A stretch of DNA of 64,000 nt from Hyphomicrobium sp. ghe19 (GTDB taxonomy: Bacteria; Pseudomonadota; Alphaproteobacteria; Rhizobiales; Hyphomicrobiaceae): positions 2,556,001-2,620,000 of the forward strand of contig NZ_LR743509.1 of assembly GCF_902712875.1 (NCBI RefSeq). Direction: 5' to 3'. The translations under genes and the position numbers were made by a program. The notes below the pieces were generated by a model. The model ran no database searches, was not told the DNA's origin, and was given only the letters and a program-made list of their open reading frames with translations. This document shows, piece by piece, positions 20,735 through 30,510 of the stretch. Within the stretch, counting starts at the first letter, position 1. The number at the start of each line of letters is the position of its first letter.

Positions 20735-22445
20735 AGCAGAGAACTTCCGCCTTTCCTCCCGCATGGGTGACAGCGCCATAGCGCGCCGGTCCCACTTGGT
20801 CCGCAAATTTCCTCAGTGCCCCCGACTGATACATGTTCGGCGGCGCCTTCCAGGTCTTGCGACGCCGTTCCAGCTCTTCCTCACTGACCTCGAGGTCGAG
20901 CGTCCCCTTTTCAGCGTCGATCGTGATGATGTCGCCATCCTGAACCAGCGCAATCGGACCACCAACGGCTGCTTCCGGTCCGACATGACCGATGCAGAGC
21001 CCGCGTGTGCCGCCCGAAAAGCGTCCGTCCGTTATGAGTGCTACGTTATCGCCAGCGCCTTGGCCGTAAAGTGCGGCCGTCGTCGACAGCATTTCGCGCA
21101 TGCCCGGACCGCCCTTCGGTCCCTCGTAACGGATGATGATCACATCGCCAGCCTTGTACTTTCGATCTTCAACCGCCTGGAATGCATCTTCCTCACAGTT
21201 GAAGCACAATGCCGTGCCGCGGAATTTCTGCGTCTTCAGACCCGCGACTTTCACAATCGCGCCGTCGGGAGCGAGCGTGCCCTTAAGGCCCACGACGCCG
21301 CCCGTCGGCGTGATCGGATTGGAAACCGGAAATACGACTTTCTGATCGTGATTGAATTTCACGCTCTCGAGATTTTGCGCGAGTGTCTTACCGGTCACGG
21401 TGATGCAATCGCCGTGCAAAATTCCGCCCTCGAGCAGAGCCTTCAGGATCTGCTGAACGCCGCCGATGTCGTAGACGTCCTTGGCGACGTATTTTCCGCC
21501 CGGCTTCAAGTCGGCGATATAAGGCGTCCGCTTGAAGATCTCGGCGACGTCGAACAGATCGAAATCGATGCCGACCTCGTGAGCCATGGCGGGCAAATGC
21601 AGCGCGCCGTTGGTCGAGCCGCCGGTTGCCGCAACGATGATGGCCGCGTTCTCGAAGGCCTTGCGCGTGCAGATTTCGCGCGGACGAAGGCCATCGGCGA
21701 TGAGACGCATGACGGCCTTGCCGCTTTCGTGCGCGTAGGCATCGCGGCTTTCGAACGGAGCAGGCGCACCGGCCGAACCCGGAAGCGCCAAGCCGATGGC
21801 TTCCGAAACGCAGGCCATCGTGTTCGCCGTGAACTGGCCACCGCAAGAACCGGCCGATGGGCAGGCGACGCATTCAAGCTCGTGGAGTTCCTCCGCCGAC
21901 ATTTTGCCGGCGTTATGCATGCCGACGCCCTCGAAGACGTCGACGACGGTGACGTCGCGGTCCTTGAAGCGGCCGGGCAGAATCGATCCGCCGTACATGA
22001 AGACGCTCGGCACGTTGAGCCGCAGCATCGACATCATCATGCCGGGCAAGCTCTTATCGCAGCCGGCGATGCCGACGAGAGCATCATAGGAATGGCCGCG
22101 CATCGTGAGCTCGATCGAATCGGCGATGACTTCGCGCGAGACGAGGCTCGACTTCATACCCTGGTGGCCCATGGCGATGCCGTCGGTGACGGTGATGGTG
22201 CAGAATTCGCGCGGCGTGCCGCCTGCTTCCTTGACGCCGGTCTTCACAGCTTGCGCCTGGCGCATCAGCGAAATGTTGCACGGCGCGGCTTCGTTCCAGC
22301 ACGATGCGACGCCGACGAACGGGCGGTTGATCTCCTCCTCGGTCAGGCCCATCGCATAATAATACGAACGGTGCGGCGCCCTCGAGGGGCCCTGCGTCAC
22401 GTGACGGCTCGGAAGCTTCGATTTATCGAACGTCTTGGCGTCCAT
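20721..22445 (-). CDS. ilvD: Dihydroxy-acid dehydratase
   Basis: Fe-S dehydratase of the valine/isoleucine pathway, converting 2,3-dihydroxy-acids to 2-oxo-acids. The 574-residue protein carries the cluster cysteines in [22 protein letters not shown] and [16 protein letters not shown], plus the C-terminal [20 protein letters not shown]. It overlaps the ExoR-like gene by 14 nt. The 417 nt upstream probably hold its promoter. Confidence 0.96.
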   Translation of the reverse strand: MDAKTFDKSKLPSRHVTQGPSRAPHRSYYYAMGLTEEEINRPFVGVASCWNEAAPCNISLMRQAQAVKTGVKEAGGTPREFCTITVTDGIAMGHQGMKSSLVSREVIADSIELTMRGHSYDALVGIAGCDKSLPGMMMSMLRLNVPSVFMYGGSILPGRFKDRDVTVVDVFEGVGMHNAGKMSAEELHELECVACPSAGSCGGQFTANTMACVSEAIGLALPGSAGAPAPFESRDAYAHESGKAVMRLIADGLRPREICTRKAFENAAIIVAATGGSTNGALHLPAMAHEVGIDFDLFDVAEIFKRTPYIADLKPGGKYVAKDVYDIGGVQQILKALLEGGILHGDCITVTGKTLAQNLESVKFNHDQKVVFPVSNPITPTGGVVGLKGTLAPDGAIVKVAGLKTQKFRGTALCFNCEEDAFQAVEDRKYKAGDVIIIRYEGPKGGPGMREMLSTTAALYGQGAGDNVALITDGRFSGGTRGLCIGHVGPEAAVGGPIALVQDGDIITIDAEKGTLDLEVSEEELERRRKTWKAPPNMYQSGALRKFADQVGPARYGAVTHAGGKAEVLCYADI

Positions 22446-22862
22446 TTATTCCTCTTTGGGCATCCTTGCCCTTGTCAAACCACCCGGATTCGGATGGCGC
22501 AGGGATGCCAGTCGCGTGGGCTCGGCGAAAGTGCTCTGCCTGATAAAAAATGACGCTGCATAAGCCAACGCCGGACGTCAGCAGGTGCGCGGTCATTGTG
22601 GCTCGAAAGTGGCGCGGTGGCTCCAGAAAGTTGCTTAACCGCCACATCAGCTATGCAACCCACCGATCATCGTTAACGGGTGCGCTGACTGTGTCGAAAA
22701 TCGTGGCCCCGCGCGTTGCATCGACGACGGCCGCTGGCTGTGCCATTTGGGCTGAGATTTCGACGCGACAAGGGCCCGAGTTTGTCGTCCGGGAGACATT
22801 TCTTTACGGGCAGCCATGCTTAAATGTGGGCGGTCGCGCTCCAACCCAAGCGGAATTCTTCG
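22446..22862. other. Gene-free gap between ilvD and the M48 peptidase gene
   Basis: This divergent intergenic region of 417 nt holds open frames on both strands, but none has a ribosome binding site, a recognisable protein or a codon pattern like the neighbours. It presumably contains the promoters of ilvD and the peptidase gene. I could not identify -35/-10 boxes with confidence. Confidence 0.5.
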
Positions 22863-23984
22863 ATGACTTCAGCCCCGGCGGCCAATCCGGCCTTCCCGAG
22901 TTATTGCCGCTTTATCGCTCGCCGCGGCGCTACCCCTGTCGACGGCACCGTGTCCCTCGGGGCGTCCGGCATCGAGATCGACCTCCCCGGCGGTTCTCGG
23001 CATACCTGGCCGTACGCCAAACTCCGCTCCGAGGAGCCTATCCGGCGAAACGCCATCGACGTTCTGCTGACGTCCGGCGATGAGCCGGGCGCATCGCTCT
23101 TCGTCCAGGGAGGGGGCTTTGCCGCGGCGCTCAGGGAGCGCGCGCCGCGTCTGTCGGTCCGCGCAGCTTGGCTTCGCGAGAAGCGCATGTGGTTTTTTAT
23201 TCTCGCGTTCATGGCGGGGCTGATCGCTGCGGTCTACCTGCTCGGCTTCAGTCCGTCGAAATCGATCGCGCAACACCTTCCCAACAGCTGGCGCGAGCGG
23301 CTCGGCGATGCCACCCGTTCATCGATGACCAAGGGCCATAAGGAGTGCGTCGACCCTGCCGGTCTCGCGGCTCTCACGCGGTTGACCGAGCGGCTTTCGC
23401 AAGGCGCGTCGGGAAACGTCCCGTTCCATATCCACGTTTACGACTGGCCTTTGATGAATGCCTTTGCCGTGCCGGGCGGCCAGATCGTCCTGACCAGCGG
23501 CTTGCTCGACAAATCGGAAAGCCCGGATGAGGCTGCTGGCGTCCTCGCCCATGAAATGGGTCACGGGATCGAACTCCATCCGGAATCTGCGATCATTCGC
23601 GGCGTCGGTCTTGGCGCGACGCTCGAAGTCATGCTTGGGAACACGACCGGCGGAGGGCTCGCCAACGTCGGGCTCATGCTGGCGCAGCTGGGCTATTCCC
23701 GCGACGCCGAACGGGAGGCCGACAAGCATGCGCTCGAATTACTCAAGGCGGCCGATATTTCGCCGAAGGGGCTCGGTAACTTCTTCACGCGCGTCACGAA
23801 GATGGAAGCCGAAGACGGCGACGAAGGTCCGGGCGCCTTCAGCTGGTTTCGCACGCACCCTCCGGCCGCCGAACGCGCGCGTGTCGTCAGCGAGCAGAAG
23901 GACTATCCTTCCAGCCCGGCGCTCAGCGCGGAAGCCTGGCAAAGTCTGAAATCGGTGTGCAAGAAAACGCGCGACCCGGAATAG
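22863..23984 (+). CDS. Membrane-anchored M48-family metalloprotease
   Basis: The 373-residue protein has an N-terminal ~100-residue domain with a beta-rich look, one membrane segment (MWFFILAFMAGLIAAVYLLGF), and a C-terminal zinc protease domain with HEMGH (zinc ligands and catalytic Glu) and SRDAEREADKHALELL (third ligand Glu), as in Oma1/BepA-like M48C enzymes. The active site should face the periplasm if the N-terminus is cytoplasmic. ATG 22863 is used because the frame upstream has no ribosome binding site. Confidence 0.88.
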   Translation: MTSAPAANPAFPSYCRFIARRGATPVDGTVSLGASGIEIDLPGGSRHTWPYAKLRSEEPIRRNAIDVLLTSGDEPGASLFVQGGGFAAALRERAPRLSVRAAWLREKRMWFFILAFMAGLIAAVYLLGFSPSKSIAQHLPNSWRERLGDATRSSMTKGHKECVDPAGLAALTRLTERLSQGASGNVPFHIHVYDWPLMNAFAVPGGQIVLTSGLLDKSESPDEAAGVLAHEMGHGIELHPESAIIRGVGLGATLEVMLGNTTGGGLANVGLMLAQLGYSRDAEREADKHALELLKAADISPKGLGNFFTRVTKMEAEDGDEGPGAFSWFRTHPPAAERARVVSEQKDYPSSPALSAEAWQSLKSVCKKTRDPE

Positions 23985-24093
23985 TCGCAATCGCGCTGCG
24001 GAGCGCGGCATGCTTAGCCCGAAGTTCGTCAGATTTTGTCCGTAAGAGGACGATGACGGCGCGAACCAATCGCGTGCTGCAACGGAACTCTGC

Positions 24094-24699
24094 ATGAAGC
24101 CGGTTTCAATCGTATTCGGATTTTTTCTCGTTGCCGCAGCGATTTACATCGGCTCGCCCTTCGCGACGGCCTGGGGCATTCGCGAAGCGGTTCGCAACGG
24201 CGATTCGGACTACCTCGCCACCGCCATCGAGTGGCCCACGGTTCGCGAAACGCTGAAGCCCTCGATTGCGCGGATCGCGCTCAATCTTCCCGATGCCAAT
24301 GTCGATCCGGCAGCGAGCAACGGGCTCTGGACGCGCTTCAAAGCCTATTGGGGCCAAAGCGCCGTCGACGGCATCATCGAAACGTACGTGACGCCCGAGG
24401 GACTGCCGCAGCTTTTCACGCTGCGCAATAAGTACCGCGATCTGGTCGCCAGCGATGCCGACGAAGCGAAGACGACGCCCATTCTCGATCGGATCCAGCG
24501 CGCATGGGCTCGCGTGAAGCGCGCGGAGTTCACGAGCCCGACGAGCTTCGAAATCGACATGGAAGACAAGTACGACCCGACGCGGATTTATCTCGGCAAG
24601 CTCGAGCTACGATCCGTCGGATGGAAGCTCACGGAGCTCCGCGTCAAGTTTCTGACGACCGCGAAGAACGCGGTGCAGCGCTTTACGAGCACGGAATAG
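24094..24699 (+). CDS. DUF2939 family protein
   Basis: The 201-residue product begins with a signal peptide or membrane anchor (SIVFGFFLVAAAIYIGSP) and then AWGIREAVRNGDSDYLATAIEWPTVRETLK, the typical opening of DUF2939. The family has no known function. It stands alone, 109 nt after the M48 gene and convergent with the EamA transporter gene. Confidence 0.85.
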   Translation: MKPVSIVFGFFLVAAAIYIGSPFATAWGIREAVRNGDSDYLATAIEWPTVRETLKPSIARIALNLPDANVDPAASNGLWTRFKAYWGQSAVDGIIETYVTPEGLPQLFTLRNKYRDLVASDADEAKTTPILDRIQRAWARVKRAEFTSPTSFEIDMEDKYDPTRIYLGKLELRSVGWKLTELRVKFLTTAKNAVQRFTSTE

Positions 24700-24730
24700 G
24701 GTGGCTCTAGAACACCCCGTTCTCGCGTCG

Positions 24731-25654
24731 TCATCCTCTGTTTGCCCTCTCCACACCGGCTGCGGCGATAATCGGTTTCCGGAAAGCTTGTGCACACGCG
24801 ACTCCCGCAAGGGTCAGAGCTGCGCCGATGACGTGGAAGAACTTCACCGGCTCTCCTAACATCACGATCGCCGCCGCTGCGGTTAGAACCGGCAGCAGGT
24901 TCATGAACACGGCGCAACGATTCGGTCCGAGTTGTTGCACGCCGCGGATCCAAAGGAATGGCAGCACGACCGACGCGAGGCCGCCCGCATAGGCGATCAG
25001 CGGTAGAGTTTCGGCATTCAACTGACGAAGAGGCGCGGGCGTCGCAAGCAGTGCAGGAAACATCGCTGCCAGCGCGCATAGCGCCTGCATATAAGTCGAT
25101 TGCCAACCTGTAATCGGCAAATTCCAGCGCTTCAGCAGTACGCCGTAGAGTGCGTAGACGAATGCCGCCATGAGCATCAGCGCGTCACCGGGGTGGATGC
25201 CATTTCTCGGCAAAGCGGAGATGTCGCCTCCGCTCACGAGATAAAGAAGCCCTCCGAAAGAAATAGCGCCGCCGAAAACCACGCCATACGTCGGCGGTTC
25301 GCCAAGCAGCGCTGCACTTAGCGCTACTGTCAACAACGGGGTCAGTGCCGTGAACACAGCCATGTTCGTCGCTGTCGTCGTCTCGGCCGCGAGATACGAA
25401 AGACTTTGAAACAAGCACATCGCAAGGAATCCGAGGATTGCGAACTCGCCGAGATGTGGCCAGATCGCGGCTCGGTTCCGCCACGCCGGCCGGGCGACGA
25501 ATGCGCTCATAAGCATGACCGCAAACAACAGCCGATAAAACGTGATCGCCTGCGGTCCTATCGTGTGCGCCGACAAGCGCGAAACGATGACGTTGCCGGC
25601 CCACAGAACGATGGCGAGGAACGGATAGAGGAAGGCGAGTCTTTGGTTGAGCAT
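24731..25654 (-). CDS. EamA-family (DMT) transporter
   Basis: The 307-residue protein shows ten hydrophobic segments in two EamA repeats, with AGNVIVSRLSAHTIGPQAITFYRLLFA early in repeat 1 and GGLASVVLPFLWIRGVQQLGPNRCAVF in repeat 2. Such carriers export amino acids or other small metabolites; the substrate is unknown. It is divergent from the AraC-type regulator gene, 93 nt away, which suggests that the regulator controls it. Confidence 0.9.
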   Translation of the reverse strand: MLNQRLAFLYPFLAIVLWAGNVIVSRLSAHTIGPQAITFYRLLFAVMLMSAFVARPAWRNRAAIWPHLGEFAILGFLAMCLFQSLSYLAAETTTATNMAVFTALTPLLTVALSAALLGEPPTYGVVFGGAISFGGLLYLVSGGDISALPRNGIHPGDALMLMAAFVYALYGVLLKRWNLPITGWQSTYMQALCALAAMFPALLATPAPLRQLNAETLPLIAYAGGLASVVLPFLWIRGVQQLGPNRCAVFMNLLPVLTAAAAIVMLGEPVKFFHVIGAALTLAGVACAQAFRKPIIAAAGVERANRG

Positions 25655-25747
25655 GATGTCCGAGGTCCTACGAATGCGCCTCTCGTCGTAGGGGTTTCGG
25701 AACCGTCAGTCTCACGCTAGAGTGACCAATCTTGTCGAGATCGGGAC

Positions 25748-26521
25748 ATGCTCGAAGATTTGCTTTCACGCCACTTGGATTTTCACGCAACCGCCCGCCC
25801 TGTGGCCGCGATGGAGGTCGACTACCCGAGCGGTTCTTCGACTGGACTGCACAGCCATCCGCGCGCCCAGCTTCTCTTCGCCGTTTCGGGCGTCATGATC
25901 GTTCGCTCGCCTGCGGGCTCCTGGGTTGTTCCGTCTAACCGTGCGGTCTGGCTTGCGGCGGGGCTCGAGCACGAAGTGGAGATGCGCGGAGAGGTGAAGA
26001 TCCGCACCGTTTTTGTGGATCAGGACGCCTCCCCTCACCTGCCCCGGGGCAACTGCGTGATTGCGGTAAGTCCGCTGTTGCGCGAACTGATCGTCGCTGC
26101 GGTCAAGGTTCCTGTCGATTACGAAAGCGGCTCGCGCGACGAGTGCCTCATGCAGCTTCTCCTCTATGAGCTGCGCGAGCTGGACGTGTTGCCGTTGCAT
26201 CTTCCGATGCCCGACGACACGCGGTTGCGCACGATTTGCGAAGCTCTACTGCTGTCCCCTAACGACACCAGCACGGCAGGGGATTGGGCTGATCGCTTCG
26301 GCGTGACGTCTAAAACCGTTCATCGACTGTTTTTGAAGGAAACGGGTCTCACGTTCGGACAGTGGCGTCAGCAGGCGCGTTTGCTCTCAGCGCTCGAACG
26401 TCTCGCGCGTGGCGATAAAATCATCGATGTTGCGGTGGACAACGGCTACGCGAGCCAGAGCGCGTTCACCGCGATGTTCAGAAAGCACTTCGGCACGACG
26501 CCGAGCGCTTTCTATAAGTAA
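25748..26521 (+). CDS. AraC-family transcriptional regulator
   Basis: The 257-residue protein joins an N-terminal cupin sensor (about residues 20-110, with STGLHSHPRAQLLFAVSG) to a C-terminal pair of helix-turn-helix motifs (DWADRFGVTSKTVHRLFLKE and IIDVAVDNGYASQSAFTAMF ending KHFGTTPSAFYK). This layout matches regulators that control a divergent efflux gene. The effector cannot be told from sequence. Confidence 0.93.
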   Translation: MLEDLLSRHLDFHATARPVAAMEVDYPSGSSTGLHSHPRAQLLFAVSGVMIVRSPAGSWVVPSNRAVWLAAGLEHEVEMRGEVKIRTVFVDQDASPHLPRGNCVIAVSPLLRELIVAAVKVPVDYESGSRDECLMQLLLYELRELDVLPLHLPMPDDTRLRTICEALLLSPNDTSTAGDWADRFGVTSKTVHRLFLKETGLTFGQWRQQARLLSALERLARGDKIIDVAVDNGYASQSAFTAMFRKHFGTTPSAFYK

Positions 26522-26543
26522 CCCGCAAAATCGGAAGTGCTGC

Positions 26544-29309
26544 TTAGACGCTTTCCATACGCCGGAGGGCTGCCGAGAAGCGGATGATCTCGGCCTCGAG
26601 TTCGGCCTTGCGCTCCTTGGCTTCCTCGATCGCTTCCTCTTTGGCGCGCTCGATGAATTGCGGATTGGAGAGTTTGGCGTCCATCTTCTTCAAGTCGCCT
26701 TCGGCGCCTTCGATGGCCTTGGCGAGGCGACGCTTCTCGGCGGCCATGTCGATGATGCCAGCGAGCGGCAACGCCGCCGTCGTCTCTCCGGCGACGACCA
26801 GTGCCGCGCCTTTGGGTGCCGAATCTTCGAAGTCGATCTCGTCGATGCGGGCGACGCGCTTCAGCGTCTCCTCGTTGCGGCGGACGCGCTCGCGGATCAC
26901 ATCATCAGCGCCGACGATGACGAGCGGAATCTTGGCGCCGGCCGGCACGCTCATTTCCGTCCGCACCGAGCGGATCTCGGAGATGAGGTTCACCAGCCAG
27001 TTCACTTCTTCGACCGCGTCGATCTCGACGAGGCCATTGAGCTGCGGCCACTGGCTGAGGACGAGAAGGCTGTCGCGCTTCACGCCGTATTCGACCATGT
27101 GGTCCCAAAGCTCTTCGGTGATGAAGGGCATGAACGGGTGCAGCATCTTCAGAATCTGATCGAGCGTCCAAGCAGTGACGGCGCGCGTTTCAGCCTTCGC
27201 GGCTTCATCTTCTCCAGCGAGAAGCGGCTTGATCAATTCAAGGTACCAATCGCAGAACTGACCCCAGACGAAGTCGTAGATGGCAGCAGCCGCTTCGTTG
27301 AACTTGTAGGCTTCGAGCGCAGCGGTGACCGCCTTTGCCGTCAGCTCCGTTTCGCCGATGATCCATTTGTTGAATGTCTGCGACGCCGACTTCGGATTGA
27401 AGTCGCGCTGGCGCACGCATTCGTTCATCTCCGAAAAGCGAGCCGCGTTCCAGAGCTTTGTTGCGAAGTTGCGATAGCCTTCGACGCGCGATTTCGCGAG
27501 CTTGATGTCGCGGCCCTGCGCCGCCATCGCGGCAAGCGTGAAGCGCAGTGCGTCGGCGCCGAACTCGTCGATCAGGACGAGCGGGTCCATGACGTTGCCC
27601 TTCGACTTCGACATCTTCTGCCCCTTCTCGTCGCGGACGAGGGCGTGGATGTAGACGTCCTTAAAGGGGACTTCCTTCATGAAGTGGATGCCCATCATCA
27701 TCATGCGGGCGACCCAGAAGAAGATGATGTCGAAGCCCGTGACGAGAACGCTCGTCGGATAATAACGCTCGAGTTCCGGCGTATCTTCGGGCCAGCCGAG
27801 CGTCGAGAACGGCCAGAGCGCGGAGGAGAACCACGTGTCGAGAACGTCCTCGTCGCGCGTCAACGGAACATCCTTGCCGTAGTGCTTATCGGCCAGAGCC
27901 TTTGCTTCTGCCTCCTCGGCGGCAACAAAGTATTCGCCGTCCGGGCCATACCACGCCGGGATTTGATGCCCCCACCAGAGCTGGCGCGAAATGCACCAGG
28001 GCTGGATGTTGCGCATCCATTCGAAGTAGGTCTTCTCCCAGTTCTTCGGGACGAAGTCGGTCTTGCCGCTTTCGACAGCGGCGATCGCGGGCTTGGCCAG
28101 CTCTTCGGCGTTGACGTACCACTGGTCCGTCAGCCACGGCTCGATGACAACGCCGGAACGATCGCCGTGCGGTACCGTATGGCTTGTCGGCTCGATCTTT
28201 TCGAGAAGACCCAGCGCGTCGATATCGGAAACGACCTTCTTCCTCGCGTCGAAGCGATCGAGGCCGCGGTAGGCTTCGGGCGCTTCGTCGTTGATCTTGC
28301 CGTAGGCGTCGAGAATGTTGATCTGCGCAAGATCGTGGCGCTTGCCGACTTCGAAGTCGTTGAAGTCGTGCGCGGGGGTGATCTTCACCGCGCCGGTTCC
28401 CTTCTCGGGATCGGAATATTCGTCGCCAACGATCGGGATCTCGCGGCCGACGAGCGGCAGCTTCACCTTGGCGCCCGCTTTGATCAGCGCCGCGTAGCGT
28501 TCGTCATCTGGATGCACGGCGACGCCGGTGTCACCCAGCATGGTCTCAGGCCGCGTCGTCGCGACGACGATGTAGTCCTTGTCGTAGCCCGGCACCTTTG
28601 CCGCCAACGGATAGCGGAAGTGGTACATGTGGCCGCTCGGATCTTTCGCGAGGACCTTTGCGAGTGCGGCCGCGTCAAACGGTTCGCCGCTCTCTTTCGA
28701 CCACGTGAATTTTCCGCGCGCCTCAACCTGCACGACCTCGAGATCCGAGATCGCGGTCTGGAACTTCGGGTCCCAGTTGACGAGGCGCTTGTCCTTGTAG
28801 ATGAGCCCTTCGTTGTAGAGCTGCACGAAGACTTTCACGACGGCCTTCGACAGGCCTTCATCCATCGTGAAGCGTTCGCGGCTCCAGTCGCAGGACGCGC
28901 CCAGACGCTTCAACTGCGTGACGATGGTGCCGCCCGATTCTTCCTTCCACGTCCAAACGCGCTTCAAGAATTCCTCGCGGCCGAGTTCGCGGCGCGACGG
29001 TTGCTTCTCCGCTGCGAGCTGGCGTTCGACGACCATCTGCGTCGCGATGCCGGCATGGTCGGTGCCGGGCTGCCAGAGCACGTCACGGCCGCGCATACGC
29101 TCGAAGCGGACAAGAATGTCCTGCAGCGTATTGTTCAGAGCATGCCCCATGTGGAGCGAGCCCGTGACGTTGGGCGGTGGGATGACGATCGAATAGGCGG
29201 CATTCTTGCCGCCGGACGCGCTCCGTCCGGCCTGGAAGGCGTTGGCCTTCTCCCATTCGGAATTGATACGCGGCTCGATTTCGGCCGGTCGAAAAGTCTT
29301 TTCAAGCAT
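26544..29309 (-). CDS. valS: Valyl-tRNA synthetase
   Basis: Class I synthetase with editing domain. The 921-residue product contains the HIGH motif as HMGH in [17 protein letters not shown], the editing-domain stretch [17 protein letters not shown], the second active-site motif [13 protein letters not shown], and a C-terminal coiled coil (about residues 855-921) that is typical of ValRS. It is convergent with the AraC gene, 22 nt away. Confidence 0.97.
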   Translation of the reverse strand: MLEKTFRPAEIEPRINSEWEKANAFQAGRSASGGKNAAYSIVIPPPNVTGSLHMGHALNNTLQDILVRFERMRGRDVLWQPGTDHAGIATQMVVERQLAAEKQPSRRELGREEFLKRVWTWKEESGGTIVTQLKRLGASCDWSRERFTMDEGLSKAVVKVFVQLYNEGLIYKDKRLVNWDPKFQTAISDLEVVQVEARGKFTWSKESGEPFDAAALAKVLAKDPSGHMYHFRYPLAAKVPGYDKDYIVVATTRPETMLGDTGVAVHPDDERYAALIKAGAKVKLPLVGREIPIVGDEYSDPEKGTGAVKITPAHDFNDFEVGKRHDLAQINILDAYGKINDEAPEAYRGLDRFDARKKVVSDIDALGLLEKIEPTSHTVPHGDRSGVVIEPWLTDQWYVNAEELAKPAIAAVESGKTDFVPKNWEKTYFEWMRNIQPWCISRQLWWGHQIPAWYGPDGEYFVAAEEAEAKALADKHYGKDVPLTRDEDVLDTWFSSALWPFSTLGWPEDTPELERYYPTSVLVTGFDIIFFWVARMMMMGIHFMKEVPFKDVYIHALVRDEKGQKMSKSKGNVMDPLVLIDEFGADALRFTLAAMAAQGRDIKLAKSRVEGYRNFATKLWNAARFSEMNECVRQRDFNPKSASQTFNKWIIGETELTAKAVTAALEAYKFNEAAAAIYDFVWGQFCDWYLELIKPLLAGEDEAAKAETRAVTAWTLDQILKMLHPFMPFITEELWDHMVEYGVKRDSLLVLSQWPQLNGLVEIDAVEEVNWLVNLISEIRSVRTEMSVPAGAKIPLVIVGADDVIRERVRRNEETLKRVARIDEIDFEDSAPKGAALVVAGETTAALPLAGIIDMAAEKRRLAKAIEGAEGDLKKMDAKLSNPQFIERAKEEAIEEAKERKAELEAEIIRFSAALRRMESV

Positions 29310-29437
29310 CTGAGGGAGCGTCGCTTATCAGCTATCTGGCCGGGGTTTTGGACCCCGGTCGTACGGCCGACCTTCGCCGGCTGTCAACCTTCGCTCCCTA
29401 ATGTCCGGATATTCTCCGGTTGCAGGCACCCTTCGCG

Positions 29438-30178
29438 TCAACGACGCGAAGGTCCGTTGAGCGGTCCGTTGAGCCCGGAGCCAGCCTCGTTCATGAGGGC
29501 CTTCTCGACGATTTTGGGCATATTCTCGGTTAGCCACTGTCTCAGGATCGGCCGCAAAAGCTGGGCGGCCACGTCCTCAGCGCCATCGGCCGGTTCCGCG
29601 GAGGCGTAAAGCTCGGGGAGGCGCGGCGGTTGCGGGCGCTGCGGTTGCGCGCGCTGTGGCAGTTCGGCTTTGGGTGCGGGGGCCGGTGCCGGCTCGGGCT
29701 GCGGCTCTTGGACCGGCCGCGACATCGCGCTCATGCGATTGAGGCGGGTGTCGAAGAAGGTCGGCATGTTCCGCTTCTGGCTGTCGTTTTCGGCGGCAAT
29801 CTTCTCGGCTGCGGCCGCAGAGTCTTCCGAGACCTCAACCAGGGTGACCGGCGGCGGTTCGATCATACGGCCGTGCGCCGGCTCGAACGGTATTACCGTG
29901 CGGGAGCGGTCGCGCTCCTGATGTCCACTTGACGCCAATGCTTCACTCAGCCTCCCAAGTAAATTGGGCCGCTCAGAGGTCTGTTGCACCGCCGTCTTGA
30001 ATATGGCCGGCAGTTCGAACTCCGCGGCTTCATCTGCAATCGTGCTACGGCCGCGCAGAGTTGTGATGCGGACCTCGCGCTTTTCACTTTCAAACATCGG
30101 AGATCGATCGGCGATGCTGGTTCGGATCGATGCCAGAATGTCTTCGACGTCGTGCTTCGCACCATTCATCATTGTCAT
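29438..30178 (-). CDS. PopZ-like DUF2497 protein, short paralogue
   Basis: The 246-residue product has a short N-terminal helix (HDVEDILASIRTSIAD), a Pro-rich disordered middle, and a C-terminal DUF2497 helical block (VAAQLLRPILRQWLTENMPKIVEKAL). This is the layout of PopZ, the polar scaffold that holds the chromosome origin at the cell pole in alphaproteobacteria. ATG 30178 gives the conserved N-terminus. A larger paralogue lies directly upstream. Which one is the true PopZ is unknown. Confidence 0.82.
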   Translation of the reverse strand: MTMMNGAKHDVEDILASIRTSIADRSPMFESEKREVRITTLRGRSTIADEAAEFELPAIFKTAVQQTSERPNLLGRLSEALASSGHQERDRSRTVIPFEPAHGRMIEPPPVTLVEVSEDSAAAAEKIAAENDSQKRNMPTFFDTRLNRMSAMSRPVQEPQPEPAPAPAPKAELPQRAQPQRPQPPRLPELYASAEPADGAEDVAAQLLRPILRQWLTENMPKIVEKALMNEAGSGLNGPLNGPSRR

Positions 30179-30510
30179 GACGCTTCCTCTTCTGCGTACG
30201 AACTTCAAATTCGCAGAACCGCGTCGGCAGCCCCGTGTTGCCCCTCCGGTTCGTCGTTTCTGGACAGATGAGGAAGTGTCTCAACGCGCCCCCATCACCC
30301 CAGTGACGTCGCGGGCGTCCCGATCATTCACGCTATGATCGATGCGTCCCCCCGCAGACACCAAACTAGGAGCAGGTCGAGGCAGCCGTGTGGCGAAAGC
30401 CACGCGCAAGAAAAAAATTTGTTGTAGCGGCTTAGCGTGTGGATGCGCAGCCGTGATCGATCTCCAAGACAAACGTCATGGAGCTGCGTTTTCCGGCGCT
30501 GATCAAGACC
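30179..30510. other. Gap between the two DUF2497 genes with a GNRA hairpin
   Basis: The 332-nt gap holds no convincing gene. At 30387-30406 an 8-bp stem closed by a GAAA tetraloop (CGTGTGGC/GCCACGCG) can form in + strand RNA. The A-run that follows it rules out a + strand terminator. The rest is probably promoter and leader DNA of the shorter DUF2497 gene. Confidence 0.45.

Noticed and set aside
20607..22553. 648-codon + strand frame opposite ilvD
   Set aside because: Shadow of ilvD; no recognisable protein, and the true gene is certain.
22550..23083. 177-codon frame upstream of the M48 gene
   Set aside because: Runs out of frame through the start of the peptidase gene, with no ribosome binding site and no recognisable protein.
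26409..29609. Long + strand open frame of 1066 codons opposite valS
   Set aside because: It is the antisense shadow of valS in G+C-rich DNA; the minus-strand frame has all ValRS motifs and this one has none.
30387..30406. GAAA-loop hairpin as a terminator
   Set aside because: It is followed by A residues on the + strand, and the T-run precedes the stem on the minus strand.
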